Source of the DNA: Struthio camelus
Lineage: Eukaryota > Chordata > Aves > Struthioniformes > Struthionidae
Length of the DNA stretch: 64,000 bases
NCBI RefSeq assembly: GCF_040807025.1
Contig: NC_090943.1
Location: forward strand, 854,356-918,355
Reading direction: 5' to 3'
In this document: positions 23,001 through 35,467 of the stretch, piece after piece
How the letters are laid out: each line of letters opens with the position of its first letter
Numbering within the stretch: the stretch's first letter is position 1
Translations under genes and position numbers: made by a program
The notes under the pieces: model-generated
What the model was told of the DNA's origin: nothing
What the model saw: only the letters and a program-made list of their open reading frames with translations
The model's database searches: none

Positions 23001-25412
23001 CTAAAGAGAAAAACACCACCGAAGGCAAGTCCTGAAAAACGCCCCATTTGGGAGACCTGGTTTACACCGCTTCCTACAGGCGGGCAGGTCTGCAACAAAC
23101 TCCAAGGCAGGGCAAAGCGACGTTTTCAGGTCAGGACACCTCAGTGCCACCCCCAGCTCCGCAGCAGGTTCCAAACAGGGCTCTTTTCAGCAGGATTTCT
23201 GCTGCGGGTTCCTGGCTTTTTGGAAAGCTCGTCTCCAGGTGTGAGCGGCACGCATTTGGGAATGAGCCAGAGGCACTCCAAACGCTGCCCCACGAGACCT
23301 CCTCCCCGCCACGAGGGTACGACTAGCCACGCTGCGTGAAGAGGGACGCACAGCACGCCCGCCACGCCGAAAGGAACCCACACGAGGCTCTAGACAGACG
23401 CGACACGGGATTTCTGCAACGATGGCTCAGGGGACTCAGTGTACCTGTTCTCCACGAGGAGAGGACACCGAGCACTTACGACACCCACCGAGCGCATCTG
23501 GCAACCTCCGCTCACTTTCAGAGGGGACAAGAAATTGAGCAGATGGTTTGAGGGCTGGAGATGCCAGTGAAACGCAAAGGGGCAGGAAAACAACCCCGAG
23601 AGAGCTTCCCCGGCGGCAACTGCTGCTGCCAAAGCACTGCAAGCGGAGTCCTACACAGGGCAACCAGCATCTCGTAGTTCCCCTGCATCACGCTCCCGTA
23701 CAGCTCCTTCTGCCAGTCGTCCAGGCTCGCCCACTCCTGCTCGCTGAAGCGCACCGCGACGTCCTCGAAGGTCACCGGCACCTGGGACCACAGGGGCCGC
23801 GCTCAGCGCCGCGGCGGGGGCAGCTCCCCCCGCCCCAGCCGGGGGCGTGCAGCAGCAACCGGGGAGCCCCAAGCGGCCCCCGCAGCCCAAACACCCCCTC
23901 CCCACGTAAGCAAACGCCAAGCCTCAGTCACTCGCAGCCCCCCCCCCCCACAGCGGCCCCCCACGGCCACAGAAACGGCCCCCAAGCCTCAAGGTGCCCC
24001 CAAAACAGCTCCCTGCCCCCACGCAGCTCTCGTCACCCGCAGCCCCCCCACCCCCAAAACAGCCCCCCAGGCTCAACCCCACGCCCCGCAGCCCCCTACG
24101 TGCCACCCCAGCCTCCCACAGCCTCACTCCCAGCCCCCCTCACAGCTGTCAGCCCCCACGAACACCCCCACAGCCCCCCAACTGCCACCCCAGCCCCCAC
24201 AGCCCCACCTGCCACCTCAGCCCCCCCACAGCCCCACACCCTCACTCCCAGCCCCTTACAGCCCCCCCAACAGCCACCCACAACCCCACACCCTCACTCC
24301 CAGCCCCCCACAGCCCCCTCAACAGCCACCCACAGCCCCCCCACAGCCCCCCACCCTCACTCCCAGCCCCCCACAGCCCCCCCAACAGCCGCCCCACAGC
24401 CCCCCCTCTCTCCCAGCCCCCCACAGCCCCCCCCAACAGCCACCCCAGCCCCCACAACCCCACACCCTCACTCCCAGGCCCCCACAGCCCGCCCACAGCC
24501 CCACACCCTCACTCTCAGGTCCCCATAGCCCACCCACAGCCCCACACCCTCACTCCCAGCCCCCCACAGCCCACCCATAGCCCACCCACAGCCCCACACC
24601 CTCACTCCCAGCCCCCCACAGCCCCCCCAACAGACATCTCAGCCCCCCCACAGCCCCACGCCCTCACTCCCAGCCCCCCACAGCCCCCCCAACAGACATC
24701 TCAGCCCCCCCACAGCCCCCACCCTCACTCCCAGCCCCCCACAGCCCCCCCAACAGCCACCTCAGCCCCCCCACAGCCCCCACCCTCACTCCCAGCCCCC
24801 CACAGCCCCCCCAACAGCCACCTCAGCCCCCCCACAGCCCCACGCCCTCACTCCCAGCCCCCCACAGCCCCCCCACAGCCCCACACCCTCACTCCCAGCC
24901 CTTTACAGCCCCCCCAACAGCCACCCACAACCCCACACCCTCACTCCCAGCCCCCCACAGCCCCCTCAACAGCCACCCCAACAGCCCCCACAACCCCCCA
25001 CCCTCACTCCCAGCCCCCCACAGCCCCCCCAACTGCCACCTCAGCCCCCCCACAGCCCCACGCCCTCACTCCCAGCCCCCCAACAGCCCCCCACAGCCCC
25101 ACACCCTGACTCCCAGCCCCCCACAGCCCCCCCAACAGCCATCTCAGCCCCCCCACAGCCCCACACTCTCACTTCCAGCCCCCCCACAGCCCCCCCAACA
25201 GCCACCTCAGCCCCCCCACAGCCCCACACCCTCACTTCCAGCCCCCCCACAGCCCCCCACCCTCACTCCCTGCCCCCCCCGGCCCCACAGGCGCCCCCGG
25301 ACCGGGCCGGGCCGGGCCGTACCGGGAGCAGCGGCGGGGCCCAGGCGCAGCCAGGCCGCAGCGCCGCCTCCTCCCGCTCCAGCCCCTCGCGGCGGCCTCG
25401 CGGCTCCGCCAT
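20015..25412 (-). CDS. Gene C: KRAB C2H2 zinc-finger protein without HUB, 479 aa
   Basis: Coding exons: 25412-25323 (30 codons), 23781-23655, 22268-22155, 21801-21670, 21540-21439, 20889-20015; 1440 nt, open. Exon 1 joins the KRAB exon directly in phase 0; the 1.5-kb intron between holds only a minisatellite, so the HUB exon is absent. The KRAB-A box (31-72, [15 protein letters not shown] and YEMLVAL) is the only canonical one in the cluster and should be the best candidate for TRIM28 recruitment. The KRAB exon ends in T, matched by a next exon starting AC, giving [14 protein letters not shown] where paralogues have [11 protein letters not shown]. Two acidic or Pro-rich linker exons follow. 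Fingers lie at 291-313, 394-416, 422-444 and 450-472; one at about 319 lacks a proper second histidine. A further finger after the stop is decayed. Confidence 0.85.
23930..25262. repeat. C-rich minisatellite in gene C intron 1
   Basis: Repeats built from CCCCACACCCTCACTCCCAG and CCCCCCACAGCCCCCCCAAC, with composite units of about 45-90 bp. The plus strand is C-rich, so the gene C sense strand is G-rich, opposite to genes A, B, D and E. Confidence 0.9.
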
Positions 25413-25960
25413 GACCGCTCCGGGGCGGCCCCGCGCCCCCGCCCGCCCCCGCCCGCCGCCGCCACAGCGCCCCCCGCCGGCCGGGCGGCACCGCCAGCGG
25501 CCCTGCAGGGCCGAGCACCGCCGCGACAGCCCCGCCGGCGGCAGCCGGGCTCGGCGCTGCCCTGCGCAGCCCCCCCCGGAGCCCCGCGGGCCGGCGGCGG
25601 CGGCGGAGCCCCCGCGGGGCCCGGGCAGCCGCCGGCAGGGAGCGGGCGGCGCGGCCGCCGGCCGCCAGGGGGCGCCGTGGTGCTGCCGGGCGGCGGGAGG
25701 CGGCGGCGGGCGCCCCCTGGCGGCGCGGCGGCCGCGCGGCGCCCCGGGGCGGCTCTGGCGGCGGCCGGCGGCAGGCGCAGGTAGGCCCGGGCGGCGGCGG
25801 GAGGCGGGAGGCGGGGGGGTCCCGGCACCTCTCGCCGCCGCAGCGGGCTCCGCGGCAGGAGGGCTCCAACCGGCGGCCCGGGCCGGGCGGGATGGGCCCG
25901 GGCTGGCGGACGCCTCGCGCGTGGGGAAGGGGCCCGGCCCGGTGTGCGGCCCCCGCCCCC
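25263..25960. promoter_or_regulatory. CpG island shared by divergent genes C and D
   Basis: Very GC- and CpG-rich DNA that contains the gene C first exon and ATG (minus) and a good plus-strand donor GCGCAG-GTAGGC at 25780/25781. It is the only CpG island between the gene C start and the gene D HUB exon, so a bidirectional promoter is likely. No TATA box. Confidence 0.55.
25413..25780 (+). other. Candidate non-coding first exon of gene D
   Basis: The donor at 25781 fits consensus, but a frame entering here would leave in phase 1 while the gene D HUB exon needs phase 0. I see no short Met exon like those of A and B. An untranslated first exon with translation starting in the HUB exon (28711) is therefore most likely. 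The exon start is unknown; the limit given is only the edge of the gene C start codon. Confidence 0.3.
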
Positions 25961-25974
25961 CCCAACACACACAC

Positions 25975-28345
25975 ACACGGGGCAGGGCCTATCCCGGCCC
26001 CCCCACGTGCGGGGAAGGGCCCTAACCTGGTGTACGGACCCCCACGGGCCGGGTCGGGCCTGTCCCGGCCCCCCCACGTACGGGGAAGGGCCCTGGCCTG
26101 GTGTCCCGACCCCCACGGGCCAGGTCGGGCCTGTCCCAGCCGCCCCACGCACGGAGCAGGGCCCACCCGGCCACCCCCCACGCGCGGGGAAGGACCCTGG
26201 CCTCGTGTCCCGACCCCCACGGGCCGGGTCGGGCCTGTCCCGGCTGCCCCACGCACGGAGCAGGGCCCACCCGGCCACCCCCCACGTGCGGGGAAGGGCC
26301 CTAACCTGGTGTCCCGACCCCCACGGGCCGGGTCGGGCCTGTCCCGGCCCCCCCACGCGCGGGGAAGGGCCCTGGCCTCGTGTACGGACCCCCACGGGCC
26401 AGGTCGGGCCTGTCCCAGCCCCCCCACGTACGGGGAAGGGCCCACCCGGCCACCCCCCACGTGCGGGGAAGGGCCCTAACCTGGTGTACGGACCCCCACG
26501 GGCCAGGTCGGGCCTGTCCCGGCCCCCCCACGCGCGGGGAAGGGCCCTGGCCTCGTGTACGGACCCCCACGGGCCAGGTCGGGCCTGTCCCAGCCCCCCC
26601 ACATACGGGGAAGGGCCCACCCGGCCACCCCCCACGTGCGGGGAAGGGCCCTAACCTGGTGTACGGACCCCCACGGGCCAGGTCGGGCCTGTCCCAGCCG
26701 CCCCACGTACGGGGAAGGGCCCACCCGGCCACCCCCCACGTGCGGGGAAGGGCCCTAACCTGGTGTACGGACCCCCACGGGCCAGGTCGGGCCTGTCCCA
26801 GCCCCCCCACGTGCGGGGAAGGGCCCTGGCCTGGTGTCCCGACCCCCACGGGCCAGGTCGGGCCTATCCCGGCCCCCCCACGCACGGAGCAGGGCCCACC
26901 CGGCCACCCCCCACGTGCGGGGAAGGGCCCTAACCTGGTGTACGGACCCCCACGGGCCAGGTCGGGCCTGTCCCGGCTACCCCACGCACGGAGCAGGGCC
27001 CACCCGGCCACCCCCCACATGCGGGGAAGGGCCCTAACCTGGTGTACGGACCCCCACGGGCCGGGTCGGGCCTGTCCCAGCCGCCCCACGTGCGGGGAAG
27101 GGCCCTGGCCTGGTGTCCCGACCCCCACGGGCCAGGTCGGGCCTGTCCCAGCCGCCCCACGCACGGAGCAGGGCCCACCCGGCCACCCCCCACGCGCGGG
27201 GAAGGGCCCTGGCCTCGTGTACGGACCCCCACGGGCCGGGTCGGGCCTGTCCCAGCCGCCCCACGTACGGGGAAGGGCCCACCCGGCCACCCCCCACGTG
27301 CGGGGAAGGGCCCTAACCTGGTGTACGGACCCCCACGGGCCAGGTCGGGCCTGTCCCAGCCCCCCCACGTACGGGGAAGGGCCCTGGCCTGGTGTCCCGA
27401 CCCCCACGGGCCAGGTCGGGCCTATCCCGGCCCCCCCACGCACGGAGCAGGGCCCACCCGGCCACCCCCCACATGCGGGGAAGGGCCCTAACCTGGTGTA
27501 CGGACCCCCACGGGCCAGGTCGGGCCTGTCCCGGCTACCCCACGCACGGAGCAGGGCCCACCGGGCCACCCCCCGGGTGGGGAAGGGCCCTAACCTGGTG
27601 TACGGACCCCCACGGGCCAGGTCGGGCCTGTCCCGGCTACCCCACGCACGGAGCAGGGCCCACCCGGCCACCCCCCACATGCGGGGAAGGGCCCTAACCT
27701 GGTGTACGGACCCCCACGGGCCGGGTCGGGCCTGTCCCAGCCGCCCCACGTGCGGGGAAGGGCCCTGGCCTGGTGTCCCGACCCCCACGGGCCAGGTCGG
27801 GCCTGTCCCAGCCGCCCCACGCACGGAGCAGGGCCCACCCGGCCACCCCCCACATGCGGGGAAGGGCCCTAACCTGGTGTCCCGACCCCCACGGGCCGGG
27901 TCGGACCTGTTCCGGCCACCCCACGCACGGAGCAGGGCCCACCGGGCCACCCCCCGGGTGGGGAAGGGCCCTAACCTGGTGTACGGACCCCCACGGGCCG
28001 GGTCGGGCCTGTCCCAGCCCCCCCACGTACGGGGAAGGGCCCTGGCCTGGTGTCCCGACCCCCACGGGCTGGGTCAGACCTGTCCCGGCCGCCCCACGCA
28101 TGGAGCAGGGCTCACTCGGCCGCCCCACGCGTGGGGAAGGGCCTATCCCGGCCACCCCACGCACGGAGCAGGGCCCACTCGGCCACCCCACGTGTGGAGA
28201 AGGGCCCACCCGGCCGCCCCACGCGTGGGGAAGGGCCTATCCCGGCCGCCCCACGCACGGAGCAGGGCCCGCTCGGCCTCCTCATGCATAAGGAAGGGCC
28301 TGTCCCAGCTGCCCCACACCAGGGAAGGGCCCTGGCCTGGTGTCC
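25975..28345. repeat. Large minisatellite in gene D intron 1, about 71-bp unit
   Basis: Roughly 2.4 kb of tandem units containing GGGGAAGGGCCCT(AACC/GGCC)TGGTG, TACGGACCCCCACGGGCC and GGTCGGGCCTGTCCC, with some units carrying an extra GGAGCAGGGCCCACCCGGCC block. Higher-order blocks repeat almost identically (for example around 27040-27300 and 27700-27860), indicating recent homogenisation. The right end degenerates into single-module copies. Confidence 0.92.
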
Positions 28346-28394
28346 CGACCCCCCCGGGCGGGGAAGGACCCATCCCAGCGGCTGGGCTCGGTGG

Positions 28395-28500
28395 AGACCT
28401 CTGGAGACCTCCAGCAGGGTGCCCTAGAGCAGGCTGCCCGGACCGTGCCCAGGCGGCGTTTGAACGTCTCCGCGGATGGAGACATCCCAGTCGCCCCGCG
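28395..28500 (-). mobile_element. CR1 LINE fragment (reverse-oriented)
   Basis: AGAGCAGGCTGCCCGGACCG and the following GGCGGCGTTTGAACGTCTCC match, with mutations, the same part of the longer CR1 copy at about 48897-48960. It is a short, old remnant just before the gene D HUB exon. Confidence 0.6.
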
Positions 28501-28710
28501 CGCCGGGAAGGACCTGTCCTGGCCCGCGGCAGCGCGCCGGCTGCCTCCACGCTGGGTGTTTCCTGACCTCATCTTCCCTTTTACAATCAAGCAGCCGCGG
28601 GGACGGGCCGGGCCGGGTGGCCGAAGCCGTGCTGAAGCCACTGGGGCGTGAGGGTTGGAGCTGCCACCGAGGCCTCTCCCTGTCCTCGCACGCAGGCTCA
28701 GGAGTGGGAA

Positions 28711-31700
28711 ATGGACTCCCCGTGCTCGGCGAGTTTCCGCTGCCCCGTCCTGCCAGAACAAGCTTGCGCCAAAAGCATGAGGTCGAGCAGCGCGAGCATC
28801 TCCCTGTGGACGGTGGTGGCGGCCGTTCAGGCCGTGGAGAGGAGGGTGGAGTCGCACGCCTCGCGGCTGCTGAACCTGGAGCGGAGGACGGTGACAACCG
28901 AAAAGAAGTATTTCGACTGTGAGAAAACTGTGGTGGATTTTGGTAACCAGATGGAGAGCAAATTGGCCGTGCTGGGCACCCTGATCCAGGAGTACGGGCA
29001 GCTCCAGCGGCGCCTGGAGAACATGGAGAACCTGCTGAAGAACAGGAACTTCTGGATCCTGCGGCGGCAGCCGGGCACCCGGGGCGAGGTCCCCAAGGTA
29101 ACAAATGGCTATGCATGCTTTTGGGGAGGGACAGCAAGGGTGTCACCTGGGCCTTGTTTACTGAGCCGACTACGGTGCGGTGCTGAACGGATGCGCCGCT
29201 GCTAACAAAGGAAGGTTTGGAAAAGGGCTTTTCAAACAGCCTGTGCGGGTTTCAGAAACTCAGATTTTTACTTTTTCGCATACATCAGCTGCAGTATTTG
29301 CTTGTGGAGACTGCGAGCGCTACACATCAAATCCTCGTTGAGACGAGGGGGTTGAGATCTCCAAATAAACCTCTCTCAGTTCAAGCGCTCCCTGAGACAA
29401 CCGTTTAGTTCCAGGGGATCCTATTACCTTTATAAATGACCATAGAAGCGTCGGCCTGGAAGGGACCTCAGGATCTGCTCCTGTGTCCCCATGTTCTAAG
29501 CAGCCTCTGTTACCCTGACCTCATCCCTGAGATTTTTATCAAGCCCATTGGAAAACCTGGCAGTGGCATCGGACCTGCGGCCTTCTCGGGCTCCCTCTTC
29601 CAGTGCTCCGCGACTCTTACACCTTACTGTTTCTAGGATCTGACTTCAATCATTTCTGCTGCAAATTAAGCAGATAATTCTCTGCTTATACTTAATCAAC
29701 AAATCACACATTCTACCTTGTTAACAGCAAAACATAATTCATTTGTTGCTTTCTCACAGAGCCTGTTTCCTCAACCTCATCCTGAAACGGGCTACCCAAA
29801 GGAGACCTCTTGCAGTAGCCGAGCCTCTGCAAGGGCCAACTCTCAAAATTAATGCTACCATTGTGCTCTCACAGTAATTCTCCCACACAAGTGGCAGCCT
29901 TCTCCCACTTATCTTTAAATATTTAATGAACTCTGCAGAAACAGCTTAACTTCTAATTGCTTCTTGCAGAATTGCTGTCACGTGGCATCAACAAGTATCG
30001 AGTAAGTGAACTGTTTGTTCACATATATAGATTTAATTGTATATTATCATAAAAGGACAAATTCGTACATTTTATGTTGAGTAGTAGATTCTTACCCTTA
30101 AACAATTACAGTGAAGTAAATGAACTGCCTTTATAATCAGCTAAGGCTCTGCATAAGGAGATGTAAGAATATTCTGGAATTCGCAGTAGGCTTTCCAATA
30201 ATTAGCACAAATAAACAAAGTTATTTAAACTGAAGGTCTGAGCCATTCCTCTCTCTCCTGTTTTGTACTCTCTTTGTATTATGCCTGAGTAGAAAATATT
30301 CCCAGGCAGGACTTTTTTCTCCCTTCGGTACTTAATACACTTCTGGAAATGGTGGAAGTAATAAATAAAAGTTAGAAACTTTCTTCTTCTCAACGCTCTA
30401 AGGATGGCAGGGCCAGCTGACATACCAGACAAGGTGCTGACTTTGTAACTTTTATGCTTACAGGTCGCAACGGCCTTTGGAAATGACACTGCTTCCTTTT
30501 CTGAGCGAGAGTGGGAGAATCCAGAAGAAGAGCAGAAAGAGCTGTACAAAAATGTGATGAAAGGGAACTATGAGTCTCTGATCTCTTTGGGTAGATATCA
30601 CTTTTTCAGTCATTTATTGGTGCTTCTGGACTAACTCTGTTTTGGGGACTTTTTCTCATAGCTGGGAACCAAAGTTGTAGAAACTCGTAGAGGTCTGTGT
30701 TCCTTGCTGATGCCAGCCTGGAGCACGGTGCACATAATATCCCATCCCTCGGGATCCAGTGTTTGCTGGATGTGGATACTGGTTGCAGTTAACCTCAGTG
30801 TTACATCCAGACACCCCCTCCACTCCGTGTTGTGTACTGTGCCTCGCGCAGTCTGCAGGCTCATTCCCTTAGGCCCACGGATTTTTCTCAGATGGGATGG
30901 GGTTGGCTGTCAGTGGCAGAAGCTGCCATCTCCTGGGGGGCTCTGCAGAGGGCTCTCCATGCTATTAAATGTTTGCACCACCTGCACTATGGAACAGGTC
31001 TGGGGAAGAAGAAACACCGCCAACAGCAAAGAGTTTACAGGAAGTACGGAGATGTCTACAGCACTAGAGGCCTGCACATGCTCTTGATGTACAGTCGGTT
31101 CTGTTCACATCAGTCTGTTCATCATCAGTCTGATGGTCTGTAGACAGTCGGAGCCTCTGAGCATCTAGAAGTAGGTGCTCGGGTGACTGCCTGGATTAAA
31201 GACATTAAAACAAGCTTTGGAAGTTCAGGAAAGGCCAGCCCCCTTCCCTGGGCTTTAGGGATGTAGGGAACGGTTATGCCAAGCTGGTTTCCATTTCTGC
31301 CCCAAGAACTGGGAGTTAAATAGCCATCCCCAGTGGGGCTTGGTTTGGTAATTCTGGTCTTTCTGCACAGCGAGGTACAGCTGAGCCCCAGCAGTGTTGG
31401 CAGGGGAGCATTCCTCCCCACGGGTACAGCAGAATCCGCTCACCCCAGCAGGCCTGTGTTTCTCCAGGCTTTTTTCATCCCCTGGCACAAACAGCAATGA
31501 GGGCGGTTTGATGCAGCATGGAAACTTTAACATCTGTATTCCTCAACAGACTATGCAATCTCCAAACCTGACCTCCTGTCCCAAATTGAGAGAGGAGAAG
31601 CACCCTGCGGTGGGAACCAGGTGGACTCGGGAGAAAGAGACATTCCTGCAGAACCAAGCGCAGGCAAGAGATGAATTACGAGTTTATCCTCGGGTGTAAT

Positions 31701-34700
31701 GTTTGTGTATTGTCGTCACCAGAGGGTGTCAAAAGGTGATAGTCCTGATTTGCTACGGATGGAGCTTGTCAGATCTTTCTGAGCAGGAGGTTCAGGGGGA
31801 ATAAGAGAGTGTTAGAAAAAAACGTAATGGGCTTGATTTTTCCCATTAGCAGAGTCTCTGGCATTTACGTGTGATGTGAGCAGCCAGGACAACGGAGAAG
31901 GAGCGCCGTGCCTGAGAGGACAGGATGACCCGCAGGAGAGAAGGAATACGCTGGCTGAACCCAGAACTGGTGAGTGTTGTTCTGAAAGAGCGTGCTCGGA
32001 CATGTCTGTCGGGGAGGGCACTGTCCTGAGACACGATCACCTGAGGGATAAGAGGGAAACTGCTTCCCTAGAGAGCTGAGTAAAGCTCCCGGAAAGAGAA
32101 CAGGAGTAGGAGACACCAAAAAGAGGTTGTATATAAAAGCAGTGTAACTGGGTGCAAACCTTGGCACACCAAGGGAAGAGCCAGATGGTGTTGTGATATC
32201 CAGTAAAGAAACCTGGGTTTCCTCTTTACATTAGCAGACTACGCCATTCCAGAGCCAAGCTTTCCATGCGTTGTGAAGCAAGAGGAAGAGCCGTGCGTGG
32301 AGGAGCGCGGAGCCACGGAGGTTGCAGAATTTGCAGAGCTCAGTGTGGGTGAGTTCTGAGCAGGTTCAGGCTGTACAGACGGAGAAAAGGTGGAGAGCTG
32401 GTGCCACACAAAGGCCTTCACATTTCCACTGTGCGACAGCATATGCTAAGCTGTGGGGACTCAGCAGAGGCAGGTGGGAGAGTGGAGAAAGGACAAGAAC
32501 CACACTGAGGTTGGGAAGGAGAGGAGAAAGCTTAGGAACAGTATTGCTAGTGGAAAGGTTACAGTGCCAGGTAGGCGAAACACTGTGAAGGGCAAGGGAA
32601 AGGACAGGAATCCCTGAAAGAAGTCGAACAGAATACAAGGAGTTATTAGGAAAGGAACTGAGAACAGTTTTCAGCATCTTTTCCGAAGACGTTGCTATGC
32701 CACAGCGTTGGAAACTTGAATGCAGTTCACTTGATCTTGAAAAGAATAAAGGCAGTCAGTGACACGGTGCAGAGAAGAGCATCAGGAGGGACAGCTTCGG
32801 TATCAGGAGAGACTAAATACCGTAGGACTCTAGCCTGAGAAAGGCGTGGCAAAACGGGATACAACGTAAGTCTGCATTCGTGAATGGTGCAGGGTAGGGG
32901 CTGTAGGAACAACCCTTTCTCACACTCAAGATCAAGGGAGCACCCAGTGAGACAAGCAGGCATTTACTTTAGACCAAGCAGCAGAGAGTCTGTTACCATA
33001 CATGCGTAAGCTGTAGAACATAACTGCCATGGGACACAACCAAGGGTGAAAGCAAAATGGGCTCAGAAGGGGTTTGGGCAGATTTGCAGAGGAGACTGTC
33101 GTCTCTGGCTCTGATCGTGCTGCGGGGCAGCTGTCCCCAGCATTTGGCAAGGCAATGGCTGCTGCAGAGCACAGCTCTTTTCTGCAGCCCCTTGAGCTTC
33201 TGAGCGTCTGGCCCAAGAAGCTCCCTCTTCCTGGTTTATTCTCACGTCCTCCAAAGCTTATGCGCTGCTCCTTTCCTGGAATTTCTTCTGCTTGGCTGAA
33301 GCATTCTCAGAAAAGGGAACTGTACTCTAGAGCAGTCCTACCACAGCTACATAATGGCTGGGGTAGTGACCAGTGAGCTGGCATGACTCTTTTGTTCCCA
33401 ATATTACAGTAATAGTACTTACCTGAGGAGTAGACCATTCCCAGCTCACCGGTCACTCCCTTGTTTTGGGCTTTCTTCCTCACTGTCCGTCCTGGTCTCT
33501 GTGTATTCTCTTTGTGATGCATCAGAGGTATTTGTGGGGCTTGGTCAGTTTTTGATGTTATTTCCCTTCTGATCATAAACGTTGGACCCTTTTTGTCATG
33601 CCTCTTGTGTCACCTCTGCATGTCCCATTGTCAGTTGCTCCACAGCACTGATGAACTGAGAGACAACACGTTTTAGACAGGAGGCCAATCCCTGGGCTGG
33701 CCTGCTAGATTTTGTGCTCACCCTGTCTACAGCTTTCTAAATGGTTGTATGTTACCAGTTGGTGTCCTTGACCTGTGTTTGGTTTTCTACCTGTGCGTTA
33801 TATTCACATCCAGGTGAGCTGAAGCAAAGTGTTCAGATAGGAGTGAGAGTCAAGAGTAAGTTCCAGACAGTCCTAGCTCAGAGATGAGAAGTAATGAACC
33901 CCCAGAGCAGGTCTGCCTCACAGAAGACTGTGGAAGAGGTTTCCTCATAACATATATATCCAAAGCAGTAGCAGGTATGTCTCGGAGTCAGAAACAGCTA
34001 CTGTTCGTGTGTTCTCTTTAAAGAAGGAAGCTACGTAGATGGGTCCTCACGTCCAGGGCACAGAGGGAAGGTAGATCCCATGGAATGGGCTGGTGCTCTC
34101 TGAAGAGTGAGAAATACTGAGTCACTGGTGTGGGAGGGAGGCAGATACCCAGGCTGTATGAACAAAGGAAGCAAAGGGCTACCCCAGGTTCATGAGATAT
34201 CAGCGCTTAGAGGAAGGAAGATGGCTGGAGACATTCTGGAAACTGTCTGGGGAGTGTTTGAGCCCTACTGTCCTGGAAGGCAGAACTTCTTTCTGCCCCC
34301 TCCCTCACAGCTTCTCGCACTCGCTGTTAAGCCAGCTGAAACGGAAGCGTTCTTGTGCTTTTCACTTGTACCCTCTCTCCTTTTAGTCTTTCAGCTAGTT
34401 CTGTTGATCTGTGAGTGCAGCTGCCTTTCATGTTCCCTGTGTAAGACAGGTCTGTTTGATTCATGTATGGGGGAAGGAATGGGGGAATTTCGGAAGAGTC
34501 TTGTATCTCAGGCCAATGAATGTCCCTTTTGTTGTTGTGTTCAGTTCCAGCAGATGAAGTGCTGACATTCAAAATAGAACAGCTGGACTCTTACGAATCT
34601 CTTCACAGCTCAGAGACCCCCAGGACATTATCCAGGGAAGCACAGGAGCTTGTTTTCCAGGGTCCCAGTGAGGAGCTGCCCTTTGATAGTCAGTACAGCT

Positions 34701-35467
34701 CCCCGGTGCAGCAGAGAAACCAGAGGACAAGTGGGCTGGTACCATCTTCCCCAGAGGAAGGGGGTCTTAGTGAAAGCAACGCTGTCACGTTTTACGGGCA
34801 AAGCTGTCCCAGTGAGAGACCTCACACATGTGGTGCCTGTGGGAAGGGCTTCCGGCTAAAGAAGATCCTCACAATGCACCAGCAGAGCCATGGCGCGCTG
34901 TGCTGTGGTGAGCACACTGAGCACGACGAGAGCTTCCTGCATCAGCAGCACTTCAAGCTGCAGCAGCAGATCCACGCGGAAGACAGGACCCATGCAGCTG
35001 TGGAGCGCACGGAGAGCCTCAAGCAGAACAACAGTGCAAAAGCCCACCCCAGGATCCCAGCCACAGACAAAGCATACAGCAGTCCCAAATGCATGAAAAG
35101 CGTCAACACCAACGGCAGCTACAGGCCAAGTCAAAAGAGCCAGCTGCGGGATAAACCTTACAAGTGCAACAAGTGTCAGGAGAGCTTCTCGCAGAAGAAA
35201 ACGCTCGCCATCCACCAGCGTGTGCATTCGGGCCGGAGTGGAGGGGTCCTGGGTTGCTCGTACTGTGGGAAGACCTTCAGCCACCCCTCCAATCTGATCC
35301 GGCATCAGAGGATCCACACTGGAGAGAGGCCATACCAATGCAGCGAGTGCTCAAAGAGCTTCACCCAGAAGCAGCACCTCCTCCAGCACCAGAAGATCCA
35401 CCTGCGTGAGAGGAACCCTGTGGGTACACAGAACGTGCGAAAGGCACCACTAAACAACTTCTTCTAG
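28711..35467 (+). CDS. Gene D: HUB/KRAB-like C2H2 zinc-finger protein, about 592 aa
   Basis: Coding exons: 28711-29097 (the exon itself begins at 28696), 30464-30590, 31550-31663, 31853-31969, 32238-32348, 34545-35467; 1779 nt, open. The start is the MDSPCS methionine inside the HUB exon, with G at -3 and +4; no upstream coding exon was found. HUB covers about 30-129. KRAB-A (130-171) keeps SFSEREW and [18 protein letters not shown] but not DV. Two linker exons (172-209 and 249-285) both start DYAI and carry E-E/A-P-C, an internal duplication. Intact fingers: 379-401, 491-513, 521-543, 549-571; at least two decayed ones lie between 405 and 485. The intron after 31663 starts with GC instead of GT. 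Several acceptors are tandem NAGNAG, so lengths may vary by one residue. Confidence 0.85.
29430..29540 (-). mobile_element. Possible CR1 3'-end fragment in gene D intron
   Basis: CATAGAA followed by CCTGGAAGGGACCTCAGGAT resembles the reverse complement of a CR1 3' tail. It is short and diverged, so the assignment is tentative. Confidence 0.35.

Noticed and set aside
25411-26025. Plus-strand frame starting ATGACC in the C/D island as coding exon 1 of gene D
   Set aside because: Ending at the good donor at 25780 gives phase 1, but the gene D HUB exon needs phase 0; the frame also overlaps the gene C start codon on the other strand.
26022-27960. CCCTAACC inside the gene D minisatellite as an interstitial telomere repeat
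   Set aside because: Only one 8-nt match per 71-bp unit, not tandem TTAGGG repeats.
26301-28566. Very long open frames on both strands (up to 728 codons) across the gene D intron 1 repeat
   Set aside because: They are composed of the minisatellite unit read in different frames, have no domain, and occur on both strands at once; lack of stops follows from unit composition.
32740-32930. Possible interspersed-repeat remnant in gene D intron
   Set aside because: The wording of the sequence is reminiscent of old LINE 3' regions, but I cannot align it confidently to any family.
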